34,526 nucleotides of DNA from Mycobacteroides franklinii (GTDB lineage Bacteria; Actinomycetota; Actinomycetes; Mycobacteriales; Mycobacteriaceae). Location: contig NZ_MAFQ01000027.1 of the NCBI RefSeq assembly GCF_002013895.1, forward strand, positions 1-34,526. The letters are read 5' to 3'. The position numbers and the translations under genes are program-made. The notes beneath the pieces were generated by a model, which saw only the letters and a list, made by a program, of their open reading frames with translations, was not told the origin of the DNA and searched no databases. Positions 7,806-17,131 of this stretch are shown piece by piece (positions within the stretch are counted from its first letter, which is position 1; each line of letters opens with the position of its first letter).

Positions 7806-8333
7806 TTAGAACGTCGAGCTGTCGTGTGGGCCGAGCACGAACCCGTGCGGGGTCCTTGGGGTTGACTCGCCAGGCTCGGGGACGGTGTCGACAACACAGG
7901 CGGTCATCGTCTGGTCTACCGCGCAGGTGCCCGTCCATATCCAACGGGTAAAGACGACCTTGCTACCAGCCGGCAACAGTTTCGCCTGTCCGGGACTGGA
8001 CGAGGCGTCGCCGAACTTGCCGGCTTCCGTATAGCTCGCGGCCACGCTGGTGTGGCTACTCCCCGGAATCGGGCCGGTGCACGTCGCGGTGTCCCACTCG
8101 CCCCGAACATTGATCACCACACTGCAGTTCTGGCCGGCGGGGGTGCTGAACTGCACGCTGCTCACGGCACCGTTATAGCCGCTGGTCGGGATGGCGACCG
8201 TATAGTCGGACGTCTTCACCGCGGTATAACGGTCTAGATCTGGTAATTGCGGTTCAGCGTCGGCTGACGGCGCCAGTGACAGGCCTGCGGCTGCCAGCGC
8301 TGCGATACATCCCAAAGCCCGAGACAGCGCCAT
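7806..8333 (-). CDS. Secreted hypothetical protein
   Basis: The 175-residue product has a signal peptide with a basic start, a hydrophobic core near LGCIAALAAAGLSLA, and a likely cleavage site after SADA (about residue 26). The mature part has four cysteines in two pairs (NCSVV with ATCTG, and GTCAV with TACVV), which suggests two disulfides in a beta-rich exported domain. No family is recognised; small secreted Mycobacterium proteins of this type are common. It faces tRNA-Ala tail to tail and sits downstream of cwsA, with about 445 bases between them. The start at ATG 8333 gives the only plausible signal peptide. Confidence 0.8.
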   Translation of the reverse strand: MALSRALGCIAALAAAGLSLAPSADAEPQLPDLDRYTAVKTSDYTVAIPTSGYNGAVSSVQFSTPAGQNCSVVINVRGEWDTATCTGPIPGSSHTSVAASYTEAGKFGDASSSPGQAKLLPAGSKVVFTRWIWTGTCAVDQTMTACVVDTVPEPGESTPRTPHGFVLGPHDSSTF

Positions 8334-8778
8334 TTCACCACGTTAACAGCACGGGCCACCACCAGACCTGGTCCGCTGGAAACGCCAATCGCTCATCGAC
8401 GCGCGATCGCTGAAGGGCTGACCGCCGTCAACCTGAACCTGTAGATAACGCGACCACGACGGAACCGCGACCCAACAACCGAACACGGACCTGAACGTCG
8501 GCTACATGTCTGCACCACGTGGAGATAACGATTCGCCGAGGCGCCACAAGTGCGGCGAGCGAGCGAGTACTCGTCGCGAACCATGCTGGCGGTTTCGGTG
8601 TGCGTGAGCTGAGGCGGGCGGCGCAGATTCTCCAACACGACGCGGGCTCCTCGTCTCAAGGCATCCGTCCGGCCGGGCGGTCGTTGGCGTGTTCGCAACG
8701 TACCCACTCACGCGGGCGAAACGAGACGAGTTGCCCGCGTGTCTGTGACGCACTCCGGGTTTGGTTGGGCAGCCCCCG
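8334..8778. other. 445-base stretch without a confident gene
   Basis: Frames on both strands here code for Arg-, Ser- and Pro-rich products without recognisable domains, signal peptides or good ribosome sites, so I call no gene. The region holds the hairpin near 8709-8741 and should contain the promoter of the secreted-protein gene that starts at 8333. Confidence 0.5.
8709..8741 (-). terminator. Candidate cwsA terminator hairpin
   Basis: CACGCGGGC (8709-8717) and GCCCGCGTG (8733-8741) form a perfect nine-base stem around a 15-base loop, about 38 bases behind the cwsA stop. There is no U-tract, as is usual for many mycobacterial terminators. Confidence 0.4.
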
Positions 8779-9183
8779 TTACGGCTGAGGCTGCCGATCA
8801 ACACTCGGCGCCAGCGGTGACGGCTCGGGCTGGCCCGAGCGGCGCAGCACACTGAACGCGACAGCGCCCGCACCCAACAGACCCACGATCGCCAGGCCCG
8901 TCAGTGCGCGCGGCAGCTTGCGCTTGCGGGCGCTGCTGACCACCTCAGGCAAGGTGTCCACCACATCGGCGACGGCGTCCTGTACCTCCGATGACACCAC
9001 CTTGCCGCGCCGCAGCAACTTGCCCGCGGTGCTCGTCGCGGATTTCGCCAGCCCGAAGCCGAGCCCGGCGGTGCCGCGTGACACGTCGATCGGGGCAAGG
9101 GCCGCCTCTTTGAGTCCCCGGGCAAGACGTTGTCCGGAAGTCAGCTTGACGACAGGTTCATCGGACTTGGTCAGCAGGCTCAT
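8779..9183 (-). CDS. cwsA: Cell wall synthesis protein CwsA
   Basis: CwsA is a small single-span membrane protein that helps localise Wag31 and CrgA in polar growth and cell shape. The 134-residue product from ATG 9183 (MSLLTKSDEP) has a soluble helical N-terminal domain with SGQRLARGLKEAALAPIDVSRG, a basic KRKLPRAL segment and one TM helix (about 92-112). The C-terminus, GAVAFSVLRRSGQPEPSP, closely resembles the M. tuberculosis protein encoded by Rv0008c. GAAGGGA lies nine bases upstream of the chosen start; an ATG 18 bases further upstream is a weaker choice. Position next to ppiA and the tRNA pair is the same as in M. tuberculosis, and crgA, encoding its known partner, is 4 kb away. Confidence 0.92.
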   Translation of the reverse strand: MSLLTKSDEPVVKLTSGQRLARGLKEAALAPIDVSRGTAGLGFGLAKSATSTAGKLLRRGKVVSSEVQDAVADVVDTLPEVVSSARKRKLPRALTGLAIVGLLGAGAVAFSVLRRSGQPEPSPLAPSVDRQPQP

Positions 9184-9343
9184 CGTCAGGGGTCCCTTCA
9201 TTGGGCGGTGGTTCCAGACTGGTACTTCAGATTGCCATCTTTGCGCATCGACAGCCATGCCTCGGGGGAAAAGACTTGTGCGTCGCATGGCTGTTGCGAA
9301 ACATCCGCATGAATGTCTTTTCGGCGCGGATAAGGTGGTCGTC

Positions 9344-9871
9344 GTGACTTCACCAATCCAGACACAGACCGCCACACTGCACACCAACCACGGCGACGTC
9401 GTCATCGCGCTCTTCGGCAACCATGCCCCGAAGACCGTCGCCAACTTCGTCGGCCTCGCCGACGGCAGCAAGGACTACTCCACGAAGAACGCCAAGGGCG
9501 AGGCCGCCGGCCCGTTCTACGACGGCGCCGTCTTCCACCGCGTGATCAACGGATTCATGATCCAGGGCGGCGACCCCACCGGCACCGGCCGTGGTGGCCC
9601 CGGGTACCAGTTCGCCGACGAGTTCCACCCCGAGCTGCAGTTCGACAAGCCGTACCTGCTGGCCATGGCCAACGCCGGACCGGGTACCAACGGCTCACAG
9701 TTCTTCATCACCGTGGGCAAGACCCCGCACCTGAACCGTCGCCACACCATTTTCGGTGAGGTTGTGGACCCCGCCTCGCAGAAGGTTGTCGACGCCATCG
9801 CCTCCACCGCCGTGGATCGCGGCGACCGTCCCACCGAGGACGTCGTGATCAACTCCATCACCATCAGCTAG
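9344..9871 (+). CDS. ppiA: Peptidyl-prolyl cis-trans isomerase A (cyclophilin)
   Basis: Cyclophilins speed rotation around X-Pro peptide bonds during folding. The 175-residue product matches PpiA nearly motif for motif: VFHRVINGFMIQGGDPTGTG with the catalytic Arg in FHRV, the MANAGPGTNGSQFFI block, and the PHLNRRHTIFGEVV block. No signal peptide is present, so it acts in the cytoplasm. The frame is open much further upstream, antisense to cwsA, but homology begins near TATLHTNHGDVVI. I chose GTG 9344 (MTSPIQTQTATL). TAAGGT at 9331-9336 lies seven bases before it and could be the -10 of a leaderless mRNA; GTG 9335 is an alternative. The rhomboid gene follows after six bases. Confidence 0.95.
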   Translation: MTSPIQTQTATLHTNHGDVVIALFGNHAPKTVANFVGLADGSKDYSTKNAKGEAAGPFYDGAVFHRVINGFMIQGGDPTGTGRGGPGYQFADEFHPELQFDKPYLLAMANAGPGTNGSQFFITVGKTPHLNRRHTIFGEVVDPASQKVVDAIASTAVDRGDRPTEDVVINSITIS

Positions 9872-9877
9872 GTCTCA

Positions 9878-10750
9878 GTGGCTCATCCCGGACAGGTCCC
9901 GGTCTACGGGTGCGCGTGGCACCCGGACCGGGCCACCGCGGTGCGCTGCGTGCGGTGTGGGCGCCCCGTGTGCCCGCAGTGCATGCGGTCGGCGCCGGTC
10001 GGTCAGCAGTGCGTCGAGTGCGTCCAGCAGGGCGCGAAGTCGGTGCGTCAGGTCAAACCCTTGCGGCAGGCGCGAGCCTGGGTCACCTGGGCGCTGATCG
10101 CCGTCAACGTCCTCGTATACGCAGCGGTGGTCGGAACCTCGACCACCGACGAGACGATGAGCGCCACCAGCAGCCCGCTGTTCCGGGATCTGGTGCTGTA
10201 TCTGCCGTGGGTGGCACAGGGTGAGCTGTGGCGCACCGTCACTGCCGGCTTCCTGCATTTCGGTCTGATGCATATCGGGGTCAACATGCTTTCGCTGGCC
10301 TTGATCGGGCCCGGTCTGGAGCACGCCTTCGGCCGGCAGCGATACGCCACGATCTACGGCACCGCATTGCTCGGCAGTAGCGCCATTGCGATGTGGTTCA
10401 GTCCGGGTTCATTGGTGGCCGGAGCATCCGGTGCCATCTACGGTCTTCTGGGTGCGGCGCTGGTGCTGTATCTACGAGAGCGGCTGAACCCGCAGACCAT
10501 CATCATCGTGCTGGTGCTCAACATCGGGCTGAGCATCTCGCTGCCGGGTATCTCGCTCGCTGGGCACATGGGCGGACTGCTGTTCGGTGTACTGAGCGCA
10601 GGAGCGCTGCTGTACTACCGCGAGGTGTGCCGTGGGGCCGGAATGCCCGACCTCGTGCAGAAGCCGTCGACGCCATGGGTGCTTGCGGCCGTGGTGACTG
10701 CGCTATCGGGCGCCCTCATCGTGGCGCGGGTGCTCACCTACACCGGCTGA
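9878..10750 (+). CDS. Rhomboid-family intramembrane serine protease with zinc-ribbon N-terminus
   Basis: Rhomboids cut membrane proteins within the bilayer using a Ser-His dyad. The 290-residue product shows Ser184 in GASGAIYG and His230 in AGHMGGLLFG, plus the HFGLMHIGVNM motif (residues 127-137) of the second membrane segment. The N-terminal 50 residues carry His and paired cysteines (CAWHP, CVRCGRPVCPQC, CVEC), a B-box-like zinc-binding module usual for the actinobacterial form (compare Rv0110). GTG 9878 begins MAHPGQVPVYGC. It lies six bases behind ppiA, so is probably co-transcribed with it. In M. tuberculosis, from memory, the orthologue is not at this site. Its stop is one base from that of the convergent methyltransferase. 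Confidence 0.93.
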   Translation: MAHPGQVPVYGCAWHPDRATAVRCVRCGRPVCPQCMRSAPVGQQCVECVQQGAKSVRQVKPLRQARAWVTWALIAVNVLVYAAVVGTSTTDETMSATSSPLFRDLVLYLPWVAQGELWRTVTAGFLHFGLMHIGVNMLSLALIGPGLEHAFGRQRYATIYGTALLGSSAIAMWFSPGSLVAGASGAIYGLLGAALVLYLRERLNPQTIIIVLVLNIGLSISLPGISLAGHMGGLLFGVLSAGALLYYREVCRGAGMPDLVQKPSTPWVLAAVVTALSGALIVARVLTYTG

Positions 10751-10751
10751 A

Positions 10752-11666
10752 TTAGGGCAGTCTGGCGGTCAGGAACTGCAGATTGGCGTGCTGGGCAAGC
10801 AGATCCCAGTCGAACGTTCGTCCGTAGTGGGCGGCGATCTCGGCGACGGTGATTGTGGACGTGGTCCAGCCGTGCCCGGCGAGCCATTCGGCGGGGCGCA
10901 TCCGCGCGTCCGGATAGGTCAGCATCCAGATGTTGGCCGCCTTGACCTGATCGGGCGCCAGGGGCTCGACCGCCGCATCCCATCGGTCCACCGACGGTAC
11001 GAAATGGTCGGCATCGCAGTTGACGACACTGCCGGGGGCTGACATCTCAATGATCCGCTCGAAGAGCACATCTTGATCGGAGCCGGCGAGACCGGCCATG
11101 ATGGCCGGCGAGATGAGCCACGCCGTAGGCCGATCCGGATCGAACCCGGCCGAGCACATGTCCTCGCCCCACGGGTGCGTCATCGAGGCCGCGGCGACCT
11201 GCCGACGCGTCACTCGCGGGAAGGCGCCGTGCTCCTTGAGAACGCTGCTGCCGAATTCCAGAGTGTGGGGATAGTCCACCTCGTAGACGGTCGTTCCGTC
11301 GGGCCAATCGAGACGGTAGACCCGGGTATCGAGCCCGGTGGCGAAGAGCACGACCTGTCGGGTACCTCGCGCAATTTCGTCGAGCAGGAAGTCATCTCCG
11401 TATCGAGCCATCAGTCCTGCCGCGCTGAGCAGCATGAAGATCCGCGCGCCATCGTCGGTGGCGGTATCGGGGAAACCGGCGGCAAGAAGCGTGCTGCTCA
11501 GCGGCTCGTTCGCGGCTTCGACGAGTAGTGCCGAGAGAGGATCGTCTATCAGCGGGTGCCCGCGCTTGCTCTCGAGGGCGCGCAGGGCGGCATAGAAGAG
11601 GTCGAATTGAAGCTTGTGTGACGGTGTGGACACCGTGCTCTTCTTCTTGCTCTTCTTGCCGTCCAA
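10752..11666 (-). CDS. Putative SAM-dependent methyltransferase, TIGR00027/leucine carboxyl methyltransferase-like
   Basis: The 304-residue product belongs to the large mycobacterial family of LCM-like methyltransferases. Visible markers are the N-terminal DDPLSALLVEAANE segment, the SAM-binding FATGLDTRVYRLDWPDG block (about residues 108-124), YEVDYPHTLEF with its acidic ligand, and the C-terminal AEWLAGHGW motif. The longest frame starts at TTG 11666 (MDGKKSKKKSTVS); a GTG at 11633 would remove the lysine-rich tail and is a real alternative. Family substrates are mostly unknown, and several members are linked to lipid or natural-product methylation. It is a distant paralogue of the gene at 11841-12740. 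About 170 bases separate the two, so they may or may not share a transcript. Confidence 0.88.
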   Translation of the reverse strand: MDGKKSKKKSTVSTPSHKLQFDLFYAALRALESKRGHPLIDDPLSALLVEAANEPLSSTLLAAGFPDTATDDGARIFMLLSAAGLMARYGDDFLLDEIARGTRQVVLFATGLDTRVYRLDWPDGTTVYEVDYPHTLEFGSSVLKEHGAFPRVTRRQVAAASMTHPWGEDMCSAGFDPDRPTAWLISPAIMAGLAGSDQDVLFERIIEMSAPGSVVNCDADHFVPSVDRWDAAVEPLAPDQVKAANIWMLTYPDARMRPAEWLAGHGWTTSTITVAEIAAHYGRTFDWDLLAQHANLQFLTARLP

Positions 11667-11840
11667 TGGATCACCCGCTTTCCTGGCTCGCGGACGCGCT
11701 CGATGAATGCCAGGTTAGCCACGACACGGCAACAGGGTGGCAGGACGCAGAAAGCTACCGCGTGATGCCAGCTCTGGAACACACCTCACAGGCCGTCGGG
11801 TACGGGGACGTGCTGGTGAACGCTGCCCTGAGCGCGATGG

Positions 11841-12740
11841 TTAGCGCGTCGCGGTGATGAAGTAGGCGTCGGACCACAGCGCCGTGATGTCGCTGTGGTC
11901 GCTGGGAGCCGGTCGCCCATAGGCAGCGGCCTGCTCTAGCCGGTTGGCGGTGTTGACCCGCCAGCCGTGCTCACCGAGCCACTCGATGGGGTCCTTGCGC
12001 TCATCGTCGTAGATGAGATCACCGATACTGATGTCCTTGGCGAAGTCCGGCCGCAGCTTGTTGACGGCGTCTTGCCACTGGCCGGCGGTCGCTACCCGGG
12101 GACGCCATTCGGTGGACAGGAAACTGCCGGGGGCCGAATGCGCGGTGATGGTCTCGAAAAGTGCGTCCTGGGCTGCCCCGGGTAGGTACGCGAGCAGGCC
12201 CTCGGCGAGCCAGGCAGTGGGCTTAGCCGCATCGAAACCGGCCGTCTGCAGGGCCGCGATCCAATCGTCGCGGAGATCGACCGCCACCTCGCGCCGCTCC
12301 GCAAGCGGTACCGCGTTCTCTTCGCGCAGCACGTGGTCCTTGAACTCAAGAACCTTCGGTTGATCCAGCTCGTAGACGACGGTGCCGCCCGGCCAGGGCA
12401 GCCGATAGACCCGCGCGTCCAGGCCGGCAGCCAGGATCACGACCTGGCGTATGCCGGAATCTGTTGCAGCCGCGAAGAATTCATCGAAGTATTTGGTACG
12501 AACGGCGAGGTGATTAACCAGGTAGACGGTGGCGGCGTCCCACTCGGACTCGGGTTTACGTGCCGCCAGTGCCTCGGTGAGATGGGGCTCGCCCGAGGCC
12601 TCGACGAAGGCGCGGGCGTACTCGTCGCGGATGAGCGGTTCGGACCGGGTGGTCTCGAGCGCGCGGAACGACGAGACCATCAAGGCCGTGAAACCCACGC
12701 TGCTGACAATGTCCCACTGATCGCCGTCGGTCCGTGTCAT
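11841..12740 (-). CDS. Putative SAM-dependent methyltransferase, TIGR00027/leucine carboxyl methyltransferase-like (paralogue)
   Basis: This 299-residue product is a more typical family member than its neighbour: DIVSSVGFTALMVSSFRALE at the N-terminus, then IRDEYARAFVEASGE, the SAM motif ILAAGLDARVYRLPWPGG, YELDQPKVLEFK, and a WLAEGLLAYLPGAAQ block. The C-terminal PIEWLGEHGWRV segment matches the corresponding part of the paralogue. ATG 12740 has AGAGG seven bases upstream. The short upstream region contains paired TTACCTA repeats that could be an operator. The substrate cannot be assigned. Confidence 0.92.
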   Translation of the reverse strand: MTRTDGDQWDIVSSVGFTALMVSSFRALETTRSEPLIRDEYARAFVEASGEPHLTEALAARKPESEWDAATVYLVNHLAVRTKYFDEFFAAATDSGIRQVVILAAGLDARVYRLPWPGGTVVYELDQPKVLEFKDHVLREENAVPLAERREVAVDLRDDWIAALQTAGFDAAKPTAWLAEGLLAYLPGAAQDALFETITAHSAPGSFLSTEWRPRVATAGQWQDAVNKLRPDFAKDISIGDLIYDDERKDPIEWLGEHGWRVNTANRLEQAAAYGRPAPSDHSDITALWSDAYFITATR

Positions 12741-12752
12741 GTGCCCGCCTCT

Positions 12753-12776
12753 TTACCTAGGACTAATTACCTAAGG
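12753..12776. promoter_or_regulatory. Paired TTACCTA repeats upstream of methyltransferase gene
   Basis: TTACCTAGG (12753-12761) and TTACCTAAGG (12767-12776) are direct repeats 14 bases apart in an unusually AT-rich 24-base patch. Each also contains a CCT(A)AGG near-palindrome. The location, 12-36 bases before the methyltransferase start, suits an operator or core promoter. No regulator can be named. Confidence 0.35.
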
Positions 12777-12790
12777 AAACGATACGCGGA

Positions 12791-13225
12791 TTATGGCGAC
12801 TGTGTCGGGTAGCGGGCGGCGCGCAGCGCTTCGTGCACGTCGCGGGGGTCGGTACCCAAATCCCAGCGGTTCAGCACGATCAGACGATCGTCGGATTCGA
12901 TCTCCAACAACCGGGCACGCCGGCCCAGACGGCGGAATTCGGTGACTTTCACCGAATCCACCGAGGTGCGCGGCAGCAGCGTGCTGCGAGACAGGCCCTG
13001 CATTTCCAGACCCTCGTCGGCGATGCGCAATTTGGGACGGCAGCGCCAGGACACCGCGGCGAATATCAGCAGGCCGAGCGCGGCCACCGAGGCCAGTAGT
13101 CGGCCCGGGGCGTCGGCGACGAATAGCGCGGCGGCGATCCCCAACGCGCCACCGATGAGTGCGACGGCGAGAATCCCGGCGGGTTTTGGGCCCCATTCGA
13201 CGGGAGATGCGGTCGAGTTATCCAC
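12791..13225 (-). CDS. PH-domain membrane protein (Rv0010c homologue)
   Basis: The 144-residue product has two hydrophobic segments (about 17-37 and 44-60), followed by a bacterial PH-like domain with WRCRPKLRIADEGLEMQGL, then LPRTSVDSVKVTEFRRLGRR and LIVLNRWDLGTDP. This matches the small PH-domain protein between ppiA and crgA in M. tuberculosis; its role is unknown. The only plausible start is GTG 13225 (MDNSTASPVEWGP). It has no Shine-Dalgarno, and the start codon lies inside an exact DnaA box. The link to CrgA and CwsA is positional only. Confidence 0.88.
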   Translation of the reverse strand: MDNSTASPVEWGPKPAGILAVALIGGALGIAAALFVADAPGRLLASVAALGLLIFAAVSWRCRPKLRIADEGLEMQGLSRSTLLPRTSVDSVKVTEFRRLGRRARLLEIESDDRLIVLNRWDLGTDPRDVHEALRAARYPTQSP

Positions 13226-13249
13226 AGGCGTTATCCACAGTGGGGATAA
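13218..13249. promoter_or_regulatory. Cluster of DnaA boxes at the PH-domain gene start
   Basis: TTATCCACA occurs twice on the plus strand, at 13218-13226 and 13231-13239, in the same orientation and 13 bases apart. A related TTATCCCCA is on the minus strand at 13249-13241. The first box contains the GTG start codon of the PH-domain gene. Two exact consensus boxes this close are unlikely by chance. Binding by DnaA is inferred. Confidence 0.65.
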
Positions 13250-13346
13250 ATCACATCGTTGTGATTGGGTGTCGCGCGGGTGGACTCGACGGAAACGGGT
13301 GCTGACCGGACTGGCAACGGCAACTCGGGATCCGCCAGGTCTTTTG

Positions 13347-13610
13347 TCACCGCCACCGCATGGTCAGCAGCAGCCCGGTGATCATGAAGGCAAACGCGAT
13401 GGCGTAGTTCCACGGCCCTAGATCGAGCATCCACGTGATGTGCTGCGCGGCGAGCTGGAACACCATCAACCAGGCCAGGCCGATGAGCATGAGGGTGAGG
13501 AAGAACGCGACGAACCAGACGCTCGACGGGCCGGCCTTCACCTTGACCGGGGTACGGCTAACCGTAGTGGTGGCGAACGCTGACTTCTTACGGACCTTGG
13601 ACTTGGGCAT
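13347..13610 (-). CDS. crgA: Cell division protein CrgA
   Basis: CrgA is a small two-helix membrane protein that recruits FtsZ-ring, FtsQ, FtsI and Wag31/CwsA partners at the septum. The 87-residue product begins MPKSKVRKKSAF, carries a basic cytoplasmic tail and has two TM helices (about 31-54 and 66-84) separated by the HITWMLDLGPWNYAIAF signature. It ends in TMRWR. It is close to the usual length of 84-93 residues. It shares the minus strand with the PH-domain gene downstream, with about 120 bases between, and is divergent from the DUF881 gene. Confidence 0.95.
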   Translation of the reverse strand: MPKSKVRKKSAFATTTVSRTPVKVKAGPSSVWFVAFFLTLMLIGLAWLMVFQLAAQHITWMLDLGPWNYAIAFAFMITGLLLTMRWR

Positions 13611-13719
13611 CGACTACCTCGGAAGCATCTCGGATATGGCGGCACGGCGAGTCATCGTCGCGGCCGAGTAGTAATGGGTTCTTACGCAGGCTACAGCGCA
13701 GTGCTGCGACAATGCTCCG

Positions 13720-14505
13720 GTGACCTCCGATGAGCAGTTTGCGCCACGAGGTTCAGGTGCTCGCGGCGGCCTCTTCTGGCGGATCGGCGTGCCCCTGGTC
13801 TGTGCCCTTGCCGGCTTCCTACTGGCCGCGACACATACGGTCTCGGGCGGAAACGAGATCCGCCGGGGCGACTCCCCGTCGCCTCGATTGGTGGATTTGG
13901 TGCGTGAGACCCAAAAGTCGGTCGACAAGCTCAGTGCCACCCGCGACGGCCTGGCCAACGAGGTCTCCGCCGCGCGCGACCAGTCGGCGGGCGGAGACAG
14001 TCAGGTCGCGGCGGCACTGGCCGAGACCGGGGCGGTGGCCGATGCCGCCGGCGTGCAACCGGTCACCGGCCCCGGTTTGGTGGTGACGCTGACCGATGCC
14101 AAGCGCGATGCGTACGGCCGGTTCCCCAGGGACGCGTCGCCCGATGATCTGGTGGTGCATCAGCAGGATGTGGAGGGCGTGCTCAACGCCTTGTGGAGCG
14201 CGGGTGCTGAGGCCATTCAGATGCAGGATGACCAGCGCCTGGTGGCCAGCTCGGTGCCCCGATGTGTGGGTAACACCCTGCTATTGCACGGCCGCACCTA
14301 CAGCCCGCCCTACGTGATCACGGCGATCGGTGACGCCGATGCCATGCAGGCAGCCCTCGACGCGGCTCCGCTGGTGAGCCTGTATCGGCAGTACGTCGCG
14401 AGATTTGGCTTGGGGTACACCGTGACGCGTGGACACCACCTTGAGGTGGCCGGATATCGCGACGCGGTGGGGCCCGGCCGGGCGGTCCCGTTGGAAGGCC
14501 GCTAA
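13720..14505 (+). CDS. DUF881 membrane-anchored protein (Rv0012 homologue)
   Basis: The 261-residue product has a short Gly/Arg-rich N-terminus, one TM helix (about 19-37, GVPLVCALAGFLLAA), a coiled-coil-like segment with LVRETQKSVDKLSATRDGL, and a DUF881 domain. The domain shows TGPGLVVTLTDA, VHQQDVEGVLNALWSAGAEAI, and GNTLLLHGRTYSPPYVITAIGD. DUF881 proteins occur next to division and Ser/Thr kinase genes in actinobacteria and firmicutes. A topology with the domain outside the membrane is likely. GTG 13720 begins MTSDEQFAPRG; GACAAT lies six bases before it and might be the -10 of a leaderless start. trpG follows after 56 bases. Confidence 0.9.
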   Translation: MTSDEQFAPRGSGARGGLFWRIGVPLVCALAGFLLAATHTVSGGNEIRRGDSPSPRLVDLVRETQKSVDKLSATRDGLANEVSAARDQSAGGDSQVAAALAETGAVADAAGVQPVTGPGLVVTLTDAKRDAYGRFPRDASPDDLVVHQQDVEGVLNALWSAGAEAIQMQDDQRLVASSVPRCVGNTLLLHGRTYSPPYVITAIGDADAMQAALDAAPLVSLYRQYVARFGLGYTVTRGHHLEVAGYRDAVGPGRAVPLEGR

Positions 14506-14549
14506 GCCCTCGCTGGTAAACCGGCTGGGAAAGCGTTGGCGCGGGTCCG

Positions 14550-14555
14550 TACCCT
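14550..14555 (+). promoter_or_regulatory. Candidate -10 element of a leaderless trpG promoter
   Basis: TACCCT lies six bases before the trpG GTG at 14562, with no Shine-Dalgarno between. The spacing fits a TANNNT promoter that starts transcription on the start codon. Inferred from spacing only. Confidence 0.45.
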
Positions 14556-14561
14556 TGACCT

Positions 14562-15236
14562 GTGCGCATCCTGGTCGTCGACAATTACGACAGCTTCGTG
14601 TTCAACCTGGTCCAGTACCTGGGTCAGCTCGGTGTGGACGCGACGGTGTGGCGCAACGACGACCCCCGGCTGGCAGACACCGACGCGGTGGCCGCCGATT
14701 TCGACGGCGTACTGATCAGCCCCGGCCCGGGTACGCCCGAGAGCGCGGGCGCATCCATCGCGATGGTGCATTCCTGTGCAAAGACGGGCACTCCCCTGCT
14801 CGGGGTCTGCCTGGGGCATCAGGCGATCGGGGTGGCGTTCGGCGGCACCGTCGACCGCGCACCGGAGCTGTTGCACGGCAAGACCAGTACCGTCGAACAC
14901 GAGGACGCCGGTGTGCTGCGCGGGCTACCAAACCCGTTCACGGCCACCAGGTATCACTCGTTGACCATCCTCCCCGACACGGTGCCCGAAGGGCTTCGGG
15001 TGATCGCCCGTACCGCCAGCGGGGTGATCATGGGTGTCATGCACACCGAGCATCCGATCCATGGGGTGCAGTTCCACCCGGAGTCGATCCTCACCGAGGG
15101 TGGGCATCGGATGCTCGCCAACTGGCTCACCTATTGCGGTGCGCCCCTTGACGAATCGTTGGTGCGCCGCCTAGAGACAGAGGTCGCCGCGGCCCTGAAC
15201 GGGGTCACCGGACGCGTCGCCGCTCTCGGCGGCTAG
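14562..15236 (+). CDS. trpG: Glutamine amidotransferase, anthranilate/aminodeoxychorismate synthase component II
   Basis: This class I glutamine amidotransferase frees ammonia from glutamine for TrpE and/or PabB, making anthranilate or aminodeoxychorismate (tryptophan or folate). The 224-residue product has all signature blocks: VDNYDSFVFNLVQYL, LISPGPGTPESAG, nucleophile Cys83 in LLGVCLGHQAIG, the YHSL block and the His172-Glu174 pair in GVQFHPESI. GTG 14562 begins MRILVVDNYD, right at the family start, and probably gives a leaderless transcript. No trpE or pabB is adjacent, which fits an amphibolic subunit. It converges on pknB with eight bases between stops, as in M. tuberculosis. Confidence 0.96.
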   Translation: MRILVVDNYDSFVFNLVQYLGQLGVDATVWRNDDPRLADTDAVAADFDGVLISPGPGTPESAGASIAMVHSCAKTGTPLLGVCLGHQAIGVAFGGTVDRAPELLHGKTSTVEHEDAGVLRGLPNPFTATRYHSLTILPDTVPEGLRVIARTASGVIMGVMHTEHPIHGVQFHPESILTEGGHRMLANWLTYCGAPLDESLVRRLETEVAAALNGVTGRVAALGG

Positions 15237-15244
15237 AGGCCGGT

Positions 15245-15250
<6 letters not shown>
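15231..15250. terminator. Hairpin containing both trpG and pknB stop codons
   Basis: GGCTAGA (15231-15237) pairs perfectly with TCTAGCC (15244-15250) around a GGCCGG loop. The trpG TAG lies in one arm and the pknB TAG (minus strand) in the other. It is a candidate bidirectional terminator without U-tracts. Confidence 0.45.

Positions 15251-17130
<1,880 letters not shown>

Positions 17131-17131
<1 letters not shown>

Noticed and set aside
8393..8873. Minus-strand frames of 104 and 123 residues between cwsA and the secreted-protein gene
   Set aside because: They overlap each other or cwsA, have no ribosome site and no recognisable features.
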